Shown piece after piece: positions 17,529-25,602 of a stretch of 64,000 nt of DNA. The translations under genes and the position numbers were made by a program. The stretch comes from an uncultured Bacteroidales bacterium (lineage in GTDB: Bacteria > Bacteroidota > Bacteroidia > Bacteroidales > Muribaculaceae). The notes under the pieces were generated by a model, which saw nothing but the letters and a program-made list of their open reading frames with translations, did not search any database and was not told where the DNA came from. Position 1 is the stretch's first letter, and each line of letters starts with the position of its first letter. Where the stretch lies: positions 1 to 64,000 of the forward strand of contig CASBHZ010000001.1 of NCBI GenBank assembly GCA_949123685.1, given 5' to 3'.

Positions 17529-18025
17529 TAAAATTCGGTGAAACTCAGTGGCAGCAGAGATTTCACGGAAGGCAAAACATATATGCAGTCAAGACCATAA
17601 AGTATCACTTCAATGTTGCCATATCGAGCCTCATATTCAAGCAATGCCTGACGGCATGCCCCACAAGGACTGATAGGCATCCTTTGGAAACACTCCTCAG
17701 CCGGATCTTCATCCGAATGGTGCAGCCGCGTCCAAGCCGCAATAGCGATCTTGCGCATAGCCATCCCGGGAAATTTAGCGGAAGCATAATAACAGGTAGT
17801 ACGCTCAGCACATGTCCCCGACGGATAAGCGGCATTCTCCTGATTGCTACCTGTTACGATCTCCCCGTTTTCCATCCTTATGGCAGCACCTACATGAAAC
17901 TTGGAATAGGGCACATACGAAGTGCGCGTCATATCTTTTGCAGCATCCACGAGTTCTCGATCTTCAGCCGCCAGTTCTTCATAATTATAAACCTTTATCA
18001 AGGTCCTTATCTCTTTCTCTTCCAT
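17528..18025 (-). CDS. cdd: Cytidine deaminase
   Basis: A 165-residue homotetramer-type enzyme that deaminates cytidine and deoxycytidine to uridine forms for pyrimidine salvage. Zinc and catalytic residues are visible: C72-A-E74-R in SGTCAER and C121, C124 in SPCGACRQ. SKFHVGAA (41-48) is the substrate-side motif. About 25 residues precede the usual start, which is normal for this lineage. A perfect -7 box (TATATTTG, 18054-18047 on the minus strand) lies 22 bases upstream, back to back with the promoter of the glucosaminidase gene. Its salvage role fits with the DNA-use locus further on, but it is not adjacent to it. Confidence 0.93.
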   Translation of the reverse strand: MEEKEIRTLIKVYNYEELAAEDRELVDAAKDMTRTSYVPYSKFHVGAAIRMENGEIVTGSNQENAAYPSGTCAERTTCYYASAKFPGMAMRKIAIAAWTRLHHSDEDPAEECFQRMPISPCGACRQALLEYEARYGNIEVILYGLDCIYVLPSVKSLLPLSFTEF

Positions 18026-18046
18026 GGTAATTCCTTTTCTTTAGCG

Positions 18047-18074
18047 CAAATATACGAATTTTTATTTAATTTTG
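18047..18074. promoter_or_regulatory. Divergent -7 boxes between cdd and the glucosaminidase gene
   Basis: Minus strand TATATTTG (18054-18047) faces cdd and plus strand TAATTTTG (18067-18074) faces the glucosaminidase gene. Both match TAnnTTTG fully. Neither has a good TTTG at the usual 20-base spacing, so strength is uncertain. Confidence 0.55.
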
Positions 18075-18108
18075 CATGCAAAGCGCACACATGCGCCCGT
18101 CATGACCC

Positions 18109-19002
18109 ATGAACAGACATCGTATATTCATAATATTTATAAACGTCATTGTTACCGTTTTTTCTTTAATTGCAGAAAAAAAGAATCCTTATCAGGCATA
18201 TATAGACACCTACTGCGAGATGGCTATAGAACAGCAACGCATCCATGGCATACCCGCGTCTATCACTCTCGCCCAAGGACTACTGGAGAGTCGCGCCGGA
18301 CAATCTTCCCTTGCAACTTTAGGCAACAATCATTTCGGCATCAAATGCCACAATGAATGGAAGGGCGACACCCTGCTGCGCAACGATGATGCCGCCAACG
18401 AATGCTTCCGCTCATACCCTTCAGCTGCAGAGAGTTTCGACGACCACTCCCGCTTCCTGCTACGCAAACGTTACGCCCCTCTTTTCCGCAACGATGTCAC
18501 CGACTACGCTGCATGGGCACGCGGACTTAAGGCTTGCGGATATGCAACAGATCCCAATTATGCCACACGTCTTATAACAATAATCGAACGATATGCCCTA
18601 TATCTTTTCGACACGGAATCAGGACGCAGGGCTGAAGAAGACGCCGGCTTCATTCACGACATGCTGAGATCCACACACCCCGTGCGCCGCAGCCGTGGAC
18701 TTCATTGTGTAATCGCCTCCCCCGGAGACACGTACGCATCAATAGCCAAAGAATTGGGAATTAAAAAATCACGTCTTCTCAAATACAACGACAAGGAAAA
18801 AGATGGTGAAATAAAGCCTTGGGAGGAAGTGTATCTCGAAGAGAAACGCGACTCCGCCCCCGAAGGAACAGACAAAGCCACAATCGGCGAAGGAGAATCC
18901 CTCCACTCCATCTCCCAACGCTTCGGCATCAAGCTGTCCACCCTGCTCCGACTCAATCCCGATGCGAGCGACCGACCCGGCAGCACAATCCGCCTGCGAT
19001 GA
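18109..19002 (+). CDS. Secreted glucosaminidase with LysM repeats (peptidoglycan hydrolase)
   Basis: A 297-residue exported cell-wall enzyme. Residues 1-22 are a signal or anchor. The glucosaminidase (GH73-like) domain spans roughly 28-170, with SITLAQGLLESRAGQS carrying the catalytic Glu and GNNHFGIKCH the following conserved motif. ARGLKACGYATDPNYA is the C-terminal part of the domain. Two LysM-type segments follow (near 205-245 and 260-297, e.g. GESLHSISQRFGIKLSTLLRLNP) and bind peptidoglycan. The role is likely cell separation or wall turnover. It stands alone before the tRNA-Arg operon. Confidence 0.88.
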   Translation: MNRHRIFIIFINVIVTVFSLIAEKKNPYQAYIDTYCEMAIEQQRIHGIPASITLAQGLLESRAGQSSLATLGNNHFGIKCHNEWKGDTLLRNDDAANECFRSYPSAAESFDDHSRFLLRKRYAPLFRNDVTDYAAWARGLKACGYATDPNYATRLITIIERYALYLFDTESGRRAEEDAGFIHDMLRSTHPVRRSRGLHCVIASPGDTYASIAKELGIKKSRLLKYNDKEKDGEIKPWEEVYLEEKRDSAPEGTDKATIGEGESLHSISQRFGIKLSTLLRLNPDASDRPGSTIRLR

Positions 19003-19023
19003 AAAATCAAAAAAAATCATTTT

Positions 19024-19055
19024 TTTGTCAACTTCAAAAAAAATAACTATCTTTG
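19024..19055 (+). promoter_or_regulatory. Promoter of the tRNA-Arg/yceD/rpmF/fabH/era operon
   Basis: TTTG (19024-19027), 20 bases, TATCTTTG (19048-19055): a perfect match. Transcription should start near 19062, some 68 bases before the tRNA. Confidence 0.8.
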
Positions 19056-19129
19056 CAGACGCATTTTATGTGAAGCGACACCTCTCCTACGCCACACAGC
19101 AAGGCAGGGAAAGCTTTTACATATGCTAT

Positions 19130-19201
19130 GCCTCTGTAGTTCAACGGATAGAATAGAAGTTTCCTAAACTTTAGATAGGGGTTCGATTCCCCTCGGAGGT
19201 A
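19130..19201 (+). tRNA. tRNA-Arg (anticodon CCT)
   Basis: A 72-base cloverleaf: 7-bp acceptor (with G-U pairs), D arm, anticodon loop TTCCTAA with CCT at the centre, T arm with TTCGATT loop, and discriminator A. CCA is not encoded. It reads AGG codons. The yceD start codon begins only two bases after the discriminator, so the two share a transcript. Confidence 0.93.
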
Positions 19202-19203
19202 CT

Positions 19204-19725
19204 ATGGGAAAGTTTACGGCTTTTAAAGTTCAACTCGCGTCACTGCCGGAAGGACACCATGAGCAGGATTTCGAGATCACGACAGAGTTTTTCAAAAACA
19301 TGGAAAACCCTGATATCATATCCTCCGATGTAAAGGTTCACCTTGACATCGTGAAGAAAAATGACACCTACGACTGCAAATTCCAATGCAAGGGTATGAT
19401 GCAGATTCCCTGTGACCGATGTCTCGACCCGCTTGACCACGAAGTTGACACTGAATATCATGTTATCGTCAAATATGGTGAGAACTATGATGACGGAGCC
19501 GACAACCTTCTTGTCATACCTTACAGCAACAGCTACCTCAACGTGGCATATATCCTCTACGACACGATTCTGCTCACAATCCCGCTGCGTCATGTCCACC
19601 CAATGGGGAAATGCAACCGCGCCATGGCAGCTGTGCTTTCAAGACATAAAGGCAGCGGAGACGAAGAGACCGAAGACGCTCTCGATGAAGTGGATGCTGA
19701 AATTGAATGCGGGAGCGACGAATAA
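19204..19725 (+). CDS. yceD: DUF177 / YceD-family protein
   Basis: A 173-residue protein of the YceD family, which almost always precedes rpmF and is linked to 23S rRNA processing or stability. CKGMMQIPCDRCLDP contains the typical Cys motif, and PLRHVHPMGKC near the C-terminus the second conserved patch. The MGKF start is the family norm in Bacteroidetes. It lies two bases after tRNA-Arg, so tRNase Z cleavage would leave an almost leaderless mRNA. rpmF follows after 68 bases. Confidence 0.9.
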   Translation: MGKFTAFKVQLASLPEGHHEQDFEITTEFFKNMENPDIISSDVKVHLDIVKKNDTYDCKFQCKGMMQIPCDRCLDPLDHEVDTEYHVIVKYGENYDDGADNLLVIPYSNSYLNVAYILYDTILLTIPLRHVHPMGKCNRAMAAVLSRHKGSGDEETEDALDEVDAEIECGSDE

Positions 19726-19793
19726 ACCTCACTCCTTCTCATTAATTAGTAATTTACAACAACATAGAATAATAATATTAAAACAATACAGAA

Positions 19794-19976
19794 ATGGCAC
19801 ATCCTAAACGCAGACAATCGCACACCCGTACGGCGAAACGCCGCACACACGACAAAGCTCTCGTCCCCACACTCGCAATCTGCCCTAACTGCGGTGCATG
19901 GCACATCTACCACACCGTTTGCGGCGAATGCGGTTACTATCGCGGCAAACTCGTGATCGAGAAGGCTGAAGCTTAA
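19794..19976 (+). CDS. rpmF: Ribosomal protein bL32
   Basis: A 60-residue large-subunit ribosomal protein. The N-terminus AHPKRRQSHTRTAKRR is basic and the C-terminal half has an intact zinc ribbon (CPNC ... CGEC), so this is the zinc-binding form. Position between yceD and fabH is the classic conserved order. An A-rich leader precedes it and there is no strong Shine-Dalgarno site, as is usual in this phylum. Confidence 0.97.
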   Translation: MAHPKRRQSHTRTAKRRTHDKALVPTLAICPNCGAWHIYHTVCGECGYYRGKLVIEKAEA

Positions 19977-20048
19977 AAGTGTGTGAATATAAACCTTTAA
20001 TGAAGTGAAAAAATATTTTTTCACTTCTATACTTATTTTAATTCGATT

Positions 20049-21041
20049 ATGGCTAACGCCAAAATTAGCGGAATTGCTTCCTACGTGCCCGATGACATCC
20101 TTGACAACGAGATGCTGTCGAAGATGGTTGACACCAACGACGAGTGGATCACCACACGCGTCGGCATCAAGGAACGCCGCATTCTCAAAGACCCTGAAAA
20201 GGGTTCAAGCTTCCTTGGTGTGAAAGCTGTCGGCAAGCTGCTTGATGAAACAGGCACGGCAAAGGAGGATGTTGATCTCGTGATCTGCGCAACCTCCAAC
20301 CCCGATTACCGTTTCCCCTCTACAGCTTCCGTGATAACACATGAACTCGGGCTCAGAAATGCATATGCCTACGATATTCAGGCAGCATGCGCCGGATTCA
20401 TTGTTACGATGCAAGCAGCCAGGGCATATATTGAATCCGGATTGTATAAGAAGGTAATCGTGGTTTGCGCCGAAAAGATGAGCAGCATGACCGACTATCA
20501 GGATCGTGCCACCTGCCCTCTGTTCGGAGACGCAGCTGCCGCCGTTCTTGTGGAACCGACAGACGAGCCGATAGGCGTGATTGACGGTGAGTTTCACATT
20601 GACGGCTCCGGACTCCACAACCTTCTGATGAAGGCGGGCGGCTCCGCCCTGCCAGCCTCTCACGAAACAGTAGATGCACGCGAGCACTACATATACCAGG
20701 AAGGACGCGTGGTATACAAGAACGCTGTGCGCGACATGCTGTCTTCATCGCTATCAGTGATGAAACGCAACAACCTTTCGGTTGAAGACGTTGACTGGTT
20801 CGTGCCACATCAGGCAAACCTGAGAATTATCGAAGCAGTGGGAGGACGCATCAAGATCCCGGAAGAAAGGATCCTTGTAAACATCCAGCATTACGGAAAC
20901 ACCTCTGCCGCCTCCATACCATTGTGTCTTGATGAATACAAAAACAAACTTCATAAAGGAGACCGCATCGTGATGACAGCTTTCGGAGCCGGATTCACAT
21001 GGGGGGCGATGTATATCATCTGGGCTATCGATCCTAAATAA
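20049..21041 (+). CDS. fabH: Beta-ketoacyl-ACP synthase III
   Basis: A 330-residue thiolase-fold enzyme that starts fatty-acid synthesis by joining acetyl-CoA to malonyl-ACP. The catalytic triad is visible: Cys in QAACAGF, His in PHQANLRI and Asn in YGNTSAAS. TRVGIKERR is the CoA-entry motif. Length is standard. It lies 72 bases after rpmF in the yceD-rpmF-fabH-era order, linking lipid synthesis to ribosome assembly genes. A structured intergenic region follows before era. Confidence 0.96.
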   Translation: MANAKISGIASYVPDDILDNEMLSKMVDTNDEWITTRVGIKERRILKDPEKGSSFLGVKAVGKLLDETGTAKEDVDLVICATSNPDYRFPSTASVITHELGLRNAYAYDIQAACAGFIVTMQAARAYIESGLYKKVIVVCAEKMSSMTDYQDRATCPLFGDAAAAVLVEPTDEPIGVIDGEFHIDGSGLHNLLMKAGGSALPASHETVDAREHYIYQEGRVVYKNAVRDMLSSSLSVMKRNNLSVEDVDWFVPHQANLRIIEAVGGRIKIPEERILVNIQHYGNTSAASIPLCLDEYKNKLHKGDRIVMTAFGAGFTWGAMYIIWAIDPK

Positions 21042-21048
21042 AACAATC

Positions 21049-21116
21049 TGAACAATGACCCGCTTACGAGGGTTTTAAATATAGCCATCCCGCTATGCGG
21101 GCTGGCTTATTGTTCA
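21049..21116 (+). other. Three-way-junction RNA structure between fabH and era
   Basis: An 8-bp outer stem (21049-21056 with 21109-21116) encloses two hairpins: a small one with ACCC/GGGT (21058-21073) and a larger one with an 11-base arm on each side holding one mismatch (about 21083-21107). There is no T-tract, so it looks more like a processing or regulatory structure than a terminator. It matches no RNA family that I recognise. Confidence 0.45.
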
Positions 21117-21171
21117 AATAGCGGTATCACATCGGCAACGCGCCGCGTGACTGCACAACACGATAGAAATT

Positions 21172-22089
21172 ATGGAAAAAGATATGGAGAGGGAGCCTGT
21201 AGCCGAAGGACACCGCGCAGGGTTCGTGAACATCGTCGGAAACCCGAATGTAGGCAAATCCACGCTGATGAATGACCTCGTAGGGGAACGCTTGTCGATC
21301 ATTACATCGAAAGCTCAGACCACGCGACATAGGATAATGGGAATAGTCAACACCCCTGAGTATCAGATCGTATATTCTGACACCCCCGGTGTATTGAAGC
21401 CTAAATATAAACTTCAGGAGTCGATGCTTGGATTCTCGGAAGGTGCACTTACAGATGCCGACATTCTTCTCTATGTCACCGATGTTGTGGAAGATCCGGA
21501 AAAGAATGCCGACTTCCTTAACCGCGTAGCAAAAGAAAAAATACCGGTATTACTGGTCATCAACAAGATAGACCTTGTGAAAGGCAATGACCAGCTGGAA
21601 GAAATCGTTGCAAACTGGAAAAAACGTTTGCCAAACGCAGAAATCTTCCCGACAAGCGCAACGGAGAATTTCAATGTAAGCAATCTGAAAGCGCGTATCA
21701 TAGAGCTGCTTCCGCCATCTCCTCCGTTCTTTGGTAAAGACGCCCTTACCGACAAGCCGGCAAGATTTTTCGTCACTGAAATAATCCGCGAGAAACTGCT
21801 TCTCAATTACGACAAGGAGATTCCTTACAGCACGGAAGTGATCGTAGAGAAATTTGACGAAAAGGAGAATGCTATCCACATTATGGCAGTGATATATGTT
21901 GAGCGCGATTCCCAAAAGGGCATAATCATAGGCAAGGGTGGAGAAAAGATAAAGAAAATCGGAATTTCCGCACGCCACGACATCGAGAAATTCTTCGACA
22001 AGAGAGTATTCCTCGAACTCTTCGTAAAAGTGGAGAAAGACTGGCGCAACCGCGAAAACAAACTCCGCGCCTTCGGGTATATGGAATAA
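21172..22089 (+). CDS. era: GTPase Era
   Basis: A 305-residue ribosome-assembly GTPase that binds 16S rRNA. G1 is GNPNVGKST (23-31), DTPG the G3 motif and NKID the G4 motif. The C-terminal KH domain contains IIIGKGGEKIKKIG. The N-terminus before G1 is about 10 residues longer than usual, and the ATG at 21184 is an alternative start. It belongs to the tRNA-Arg-to-der operon. The KH domain and complete length indicate a functional copy. Confidence 0.96.
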   Translation: MEKDMEREPVAEGHRAGFVNIVGNPNVGKSTLMNDLVGERLSIITSKAQTTRHRIMGIVNTPEYQIVYSDTPGVLKPKYKLQESMLGFSEGALTDADILLYVTDVVEDPEKNADFLNRVAKEKIPVLLVINKIDLVKGNDQLEEIVANWKKRLPNAEIFPTSATENFNVSNLKARIIELLPPSPPFFGKDALTDKPARFFVTEIIREKLLLNYDKEIPYSTEVIVEKFDEKENAIHIMAVIYVERDSQKGIIIGKGGEKIKKIGISARHDIEKFFDKRVFLELFVKVEKDWRNRENKLRAFGYME

Positions 22090-22094
22090 TTATG

Positions 22095-22122
22095 TTATCA
22101 GTTTTCAGTTATCAGTTTTCAG
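22095..22122. repeat. Tandem 14-bp repeat (two copies)
   Basis: TTATCAGTTTTCAG occurs twice back to back just after era. It is the inverted counterpart of the CTGAAAA heptads at 22507-22541 and marks the left edge of the four-helix-bundle gene. Confidence 0.7.
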
Positions 22123-22148
22123 ACATTTGATTTAGGTATAAAATTATT

Positions 22149-22517
22149 ATGGCTTCTGATTTTAAGAAATTATTAGTCTGGCAAAAATCAATGGACTTGA
22201 CATGTGCCATATATGAAGCCGTAAAAAAGCTCCCGCCCGAAGAAAGATATTCACTGTCTGACCAAATGAGGAGGGCAGCAGTCTCAGTACCATCCAATAT
22301 TGCTGAAGGTCAAGGGAGAGACACACCAAATGAGTTTTGTCGTTTACTTCAAATTTCACATGGATCTTTAAAAGAACTTGAAACTCAATTAATCATATGT
22401 AAAAGGTTAGGATACTTTGAACAACCTGATTTTGAATATTGTATAAACCTAATCAAGGAAACTGGCAAATTATTGGGTGGCTTGATTTCAAAAATCAAAT
22501 CCAATTCTGAAAACTGA
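22149..22517 (+). CDS. Four-helix-bundle protein (S23 / rRNA intervening-sequence type)
   Basis: A 122-residue protein of the S23/IVP family: [22 protein letters not shown] at the N-terminus, then [22 protein letters not shown] and helix-rich remainder. Relatives are found inside 23S rRNA intervening sequences and as stand-alone genes, and are related to the Avd accessory proteins of retroelements. Their biochemical role is unclear beyond nucleic-acid binding. It interrupts the era-der pair and is bounded by inverted heptad repeats (22095-22122 and 22507-22541), so it looks like a small inserted cassette. It likely rides on the operon transcript. Confidence 0.85.
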   Translation: MASDFKKLLVWQKSMDLTCAIYEAVKKLPPEERYSLSDQMRRAAVSVPSNIAEGQGRDTPNEFCRLLQISHGSLKELETQLIICKRLGYFEQPDFEYCINLIKETGKLLGGLISKIKSNSEN

Positions 22518-22541
22518 AAACCGAAAACCGAAAACTGAATA
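22507..22541. repeat. CYGAAAA heptad array (five units)
   Basis: Five consecutive heptads (CTGAAAA, CTGAAAA, CCGAAAA, CCGAAAA, CTGAATA) overlap the last codons and stop of the four-helix-bundle gene and end 2 bases before der. They are the inverse of the left array at 22095-22122. Confidence 0.75.
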
Positions 22542-22543
22542 AA

Positions 22544-23860
22544 ATGAGCAAACTAATAGCAATAGTAGGGCGGCCGAACGTGGGGAAATCCACGCTCTTC
22601 AACCGCTTGACGCAGACACGCCGCGCCATCGTTGATGACACGGCAGGCACCACTCGCGACCGCCAGTATGGCAAGGTGGACTGGTGCGGACAGGAGTTTT
22701 CAATCGTAGACACCGGGGGATGGGTTGTCAATTCAGACGACATCTTCGAAGAGGAAATAAACAAGCAGGTGGAAATAGCGATCGAGGAAGCAGACGTGAT
22801 CTTATTCGTCGTGGACGCTTCCACAGGCGTTACGGACCTTGACGACAAGGTGGCTTCGATCCTGCGGCGTTCAAAGAAACCGGTGATAGTGGTAGCCAAC
22901 AAGGAAGACATAGGCGAATCACGCTTCAATACGGCAGAATTTTATAGCTTCGGTCTCGGTGACCCCATCAGCATATCTTCCGCCAGCGGATCCGGCACCG
23001 GAGATCTCCTTGACGAGATAGTCAAAGACATGCCTGAAAAGATTGAAGAAGAGGCACCGGACGAGAATATCGCCAAATTTGCAATTGTCGGCAGACCGAA
23101 TGCCGGCAAATCCTCACTCATAAACGCATTTATCGGAGAAGAGCGACATATCGTAACGGATATTGCCGGAACCACACGCGACTCCATTTATCACCGATAT
23201 AATAAATTCGGTTTCGACTTCTATCTGGTAGATACAGCCGGAATACGCAAGAAACAGAAGGTCAACGAGGATATAGAATATTATTCCGTAATACGCTCTA
23301 TCCGCGCCATAGAAGCCTCCGATGTCTGCATCTTGATGATAGACGCCACGAGGGGTATCGAAGGGCAAGACGCAAATATTTTCGGGCTTATACAGCGCAA
23401 CCGCAAGGGGTTGGTCGTATGCGTAAACAAATGGGACCTTGTAGCCGACAAGAGTCTGACCGCACAGAAGCATTTCGAACAGGCTATACGATCAAAGTTC
23501 GCACCTTTCACCGACTTCCCTATATTGTTCACCTCCGCGCTTACAAAGCAAAGGATCTACAAGGTGCTTGAAACAGCGGTGCAAGTGTTTGAGAACCGCC
23601 GGCGCATAATACCTACGTCACAATTAAACTCTTATATGCTTGAACAGGTGGCAATCACGCCTCCCCCAAGCAACAAGGGTAAATTCGTGAAGATCAAATA
23701 TGTGACCATGCTAAAGGATTCTATGATCCCAACTTTCGTATTTTTCTGTAACCTTCCCCAATGGGTGAAAGAACCATACAGACGTTTCCTGGAAAACAAG
23801 ATCAGGGACAATTGGGATTTCAACGGAACACCCATAGCTATCTTCATGCGAGAGAAATAA
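22544..23860 (+). CDS. der: GTPase Der (EngA)
   Basis: A 438-residue tandem GTPase for 50S subunit assembly. Two complete G domains are present: GRPNVGKST near residues 8-16 and GRPNAGKSS near 183-191, each with DTGG/DTAG and NKxD-type motifs (NKED, NKWD). The C-terminal KH-like domain ends in [21 protein letters not shown]. It closes the tRNA-Arg operon. The start is only 2 bases after the heptad array. A 59-bp palindromic terminator follows. Confidence 0.96.
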   Translation: MSKLIAIVGRPNVGKSTLFNRLTQTRRAIVDDTAGTTRDRQYGKVDWCGQEFSIVDTGGWVVNSDDIFEEEINKQVEIAIEEADVILFVVDASTGVTDLDDKVASILRRSKKPVIVVANKEDIGESRFNTAEFYSFGLGDPISISSASGSGTGDLLDEIVKDMPEKIEEEAPDENIAKFAIVGRPNAGKSSLINAFIGEERHIVTDIAGTTRDSIYHRYNKFGFDFYLVDTAGIRKKQKVNEDIEYYSVIRSIRAIEASDVCILMIDATRGIEGQDANIFGLIQRNRKGLVVCVNKWDLVADKSLTAQKHFEQAIRSKFAPFTDFPILFTSALTKQRIYKVLETAVQVFENRRRIIPTSQLNSYMLEQVAITPPPSNKGKFVKIKYVTMLKDSMIPTFVFFCNLPQWVKEPYRRFLENKIRDNWDFNGTPIAIFMREK

Positions 23861-23871
23861 TATCCACAATA

Positions 23872-23930
23872 AAATGATATGATTACGGCTCGTTTGCTTG
23901 ACAAGCAAACGAGCCGTAATCATATCATTT
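23872..23930. terminator. Very long perfect palindrome, bidirectional terminator
   Basis: 29-bp arms (23872-23900 with 23902-23930) and a single central base, between convergent der and the small lipoprotein gene. The stem ends in A/T runs on both sides, so it can terminate both strands. Confidence 0.85.
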
Positions 23931-23945
23931 CAGGTTAATTGAGTG

Positions 23946-24140
23946 TCAATTCCGGGTCGGTTCCTGCGCTTCCAAAGCAAGCGTATCCTCAACGGCATCC
24001 GGAGAGGATGACACAACTACCTCCACAGTCTCTCCGGTCGGCTCCATATTCTTCATAGTGCGTCCCTGACATGACACAAATGCCAGCGACAGAAGAACAG
24101 CGCCAGCCGCTATTATCCATGCTTTAGCACAAACCTTCAT
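23946..24140 (-). CDS. Small lipoprotein downstream of FKBP isomerase
   Basis: A 64-residue lipoprotein from ATG at 24140 (MKVCAKAWIIAAG...). The signal ends in a lipobox LAFVSC, and the mature part is a short acidic, disordered stretch (GETVEVVVSSSPDAVEDTLALEAQEP). Its start is one base after the stop of the FKBP gene, so it is co-transcribed with and possibly a partner of that isomerase. No family is recognised. Confidence 0.65.
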   Translation of the reverse strand: MKVCAKAWIIAAGAVLLSLAFVSCQGRTMKNMEPTGETVEVVVSSSPDAVEDTLALEAQEPTRN

Positions 24141-24141
24141 A

Positions 24142-24669
24142 TCAGTTAACCTTGATAAGCTCAACCTCGAAAATAAGATCTGCATACGGTGGAATGTCAC
24201 GACCTGCACCGCGAGCACCATACGCAAGATCGGAAGGAATATAGAACACATACTTAGAACCTTCCTTCATAAGCTGCAATCCTTCTGTCCATCCGGCTAT
24301 TACTCCATTAAGAGGGAACGTAGCAGGCTCGCCACGCATCACGGAGCTATCGAAAACCGATCCGTCAAGCAAGCGACCCGTATAATGAACCGTAACCTGA
24401 TCGGCAGCGCCGGGCATTGCGCCTGTACCCTCTTTCTCGATCATATATTTAAGACCGGAAGCTGTGCGGGCATAAGTTGAATCAGTAGCAATTTCCGTCT
24501 GATACTCCGCATTGCGGAAACGGTCAGCAAGAGAGTCAGTAACCACCTCTTCTACAACCTCTACAGATGCACTGTCACTATCCGTAGCCGTTTCTTTTCC
24601 TTTGCCGGAACAAGATGCAAACATTGCTACCGCCCCGAAAGCGATTGCGAGATAAAACGTCTTTTTCAT
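24142..24669 (-). CDS. FKBP-type peptidyl-prolyl isomerase, lipoprotein
   Basis: A 175-residue envelope isomerase. Residues 1-20 form a signal with lipobox MFASC. A linker rich in acidic residues precedes the FKBP domain (about 85-174) with VTVHYTGRLLDGSVFDSS, VIAGWTEGLQLMKEG and IPPYADLIFEVEL, the standard FKBP core. It should assist folding in the periplasm or at the inner face of the outer membrane. The neighbouring gene at 24777-25367 encodes a paralogous FKBP without signal peptide, and the two domains are closely alike, so a duplication is likely. Confidence 0.92.
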   Translation of the reverse strand: MKKTFYLAIAFGAVAMFASCSGKGKETATDSDSASVEVVEEVVTDSLADRFRNAEYQTEIATDSTYARTASGLKYMIEKEGTGAMPGAADQVTVHYTGRLLDGSVFDSSVMRGEPATFPLNGVIAGWTEGLQLMKEGSKYVFYIPSDLAYGARGAGRDIPPYADLIFEVELIKVN

Positions 24670-24709
24670 AAATTATAATGTTTTCTTATTGGTTTCTCTG
24701 CCAAAGGTA

Positions 24710-24750
24710 ATAAAAAAGGGGGAGATTCGGAAATTTTCCTAATCTTCCCC
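24710..24750 (-). terminator. Intrinsic terminator of the cytoplasmic FKBP gene
   Basis: On the minus strand a 13-base arm pairs with 24718-24730 (two mismatches) and is followed by TTTTTTA. It lies 27 bases past the FKBP stop at 24777. Confidence 0.8.
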
Positions 24751-24776
24751 ACTTTTCGTTCATCTCCAAACAATTC

Positions 24777-25367
24777 TTATTTTTTGTTTACCTTGATAAG
24801 CTCAACTTCAAATATAAGTGTTGAATGCGGAGGAATCACGTTAGGCACCCCATTAGGACCATATGCGAGATCGGAAGGAATGAAGAATGTATACTTCGCA
24901 CCCTCTTTCATAAGCTGAACTCCCTCAGTCCAACCGGGAATCACACGGTTTAGAGGGAATGTTGCAGGCTCACCGCGATTGACAGAACTGTCAAAAACAG
25001 TGCCGTTAAGAAGCTTGCCCGTATAATGAACCGTAACTTCGTCTTCCGCAGTCGGCTGCGCACCTTCACCCTCTTTCTCAACTACATACTGCAGACCGCT
25101 TGCCGTAGTTTTCACATTCTCTTTCTTGCCGTTTTCAGTCAGGAACTTTTCTCCCTCCTCGCGGGCAACAGCTTCTGCCTTCTTCTCGAGATCCTGAAGA
25201 TAATCATTTATCAGCTTCTGAGCTTCCTCAACCGAAAGTGCAGGTTCGCCACCATCGAAAGCGATTTTTACACCATCCCGGAAATCCTCAGCATTTATAT
25301 CCTTAACACCCATTGCCTGCAACTGTTTGCCCATTGCAAGACCCCATGCATAACTTAACTTGTCCAT
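24777..25367 (-). CDS. FKBP-type peptidyl-prolyl isomerase (FklB-like)
   Basis: A 196-residue protein from ATG at 25367 (MDKLSYAWGLAMGKQL), the usual FKBP_N start. Upstream in-frame codons at 25409 look like non-coding AT-rich DNA. The N-terminal half is the helical dimerisation domain (FKBP_N), and the C-terminal FKBP core holds VTVHYTGKLLNGTVFDSS, VIPGWTEGVQLMKEG and YGPNGVPNVIPPHSTLIFEVEL. No signal peptide is visible, so it is probably cytoplasmic like FklB. A terminator at 24710-24750 separates it from the lipoprotein FKBP gene downstream. Confidence 0.9.
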   Translation of the reverse strand: MDKLSYAWGLAMGKQLQAMGVKDINAEDFRDGVKIAFDGGEPALSVEEAQKLINDYLQDLEKKAEAVAREEGEKFLTENGKKENVKTTASGLQYVVEKEGEGAQPTAEDEVTVHYTGKLLNGTVFDSSVNRGEPATFPLNRVIPGWTEGVQLMKEGAKYTFFIPSDLAYGPNGVPNVIPPHSTLIFEVELIKVNKK

Positions 25368-25471
25368 TTTTATATTATATATTATTAGTGAATTGCTTCC
25401 ATTTCCCACTATTCCATCAATTAACCCCTATTATACATAACAAATTTCGCGCCAATTCCATCTTGTGTTAA

Positions 25472-25503
25472 TTTTTAAAATTCAATAATTTGTAGTAAAT
25501 TTG
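25472..25503 (+). promoter_or_regulatory. Promoter of the C1 aminopeptidase gene
   Basis: TTTT (25472-25475), 20 bases, TAAATTTG (25496-25503). The roughly 95-base leader contains an 8-bp inverted repeat (25517-25524 with 25570-25577) that shares the TAAGTAAG core with palindromes at 36743 and 53124. Confidence 0.65.
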
Positions 25504-25602
25504 GTGAATCAAACATTAAGTAAGCAATCCCATTAAAACAATAGTAATAATATGTGTTTATTATGAGCACTTACTTAGCACACTTTAAAACTAAATAACT
25601 TC

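Noticed and set aside
25367..25409. Longer N-terminus for the FklB-like protein
   Set aside because: The extra codons are AT-rich leader DNA. The family start MDKLSYAWGLAMG begins at 25367.
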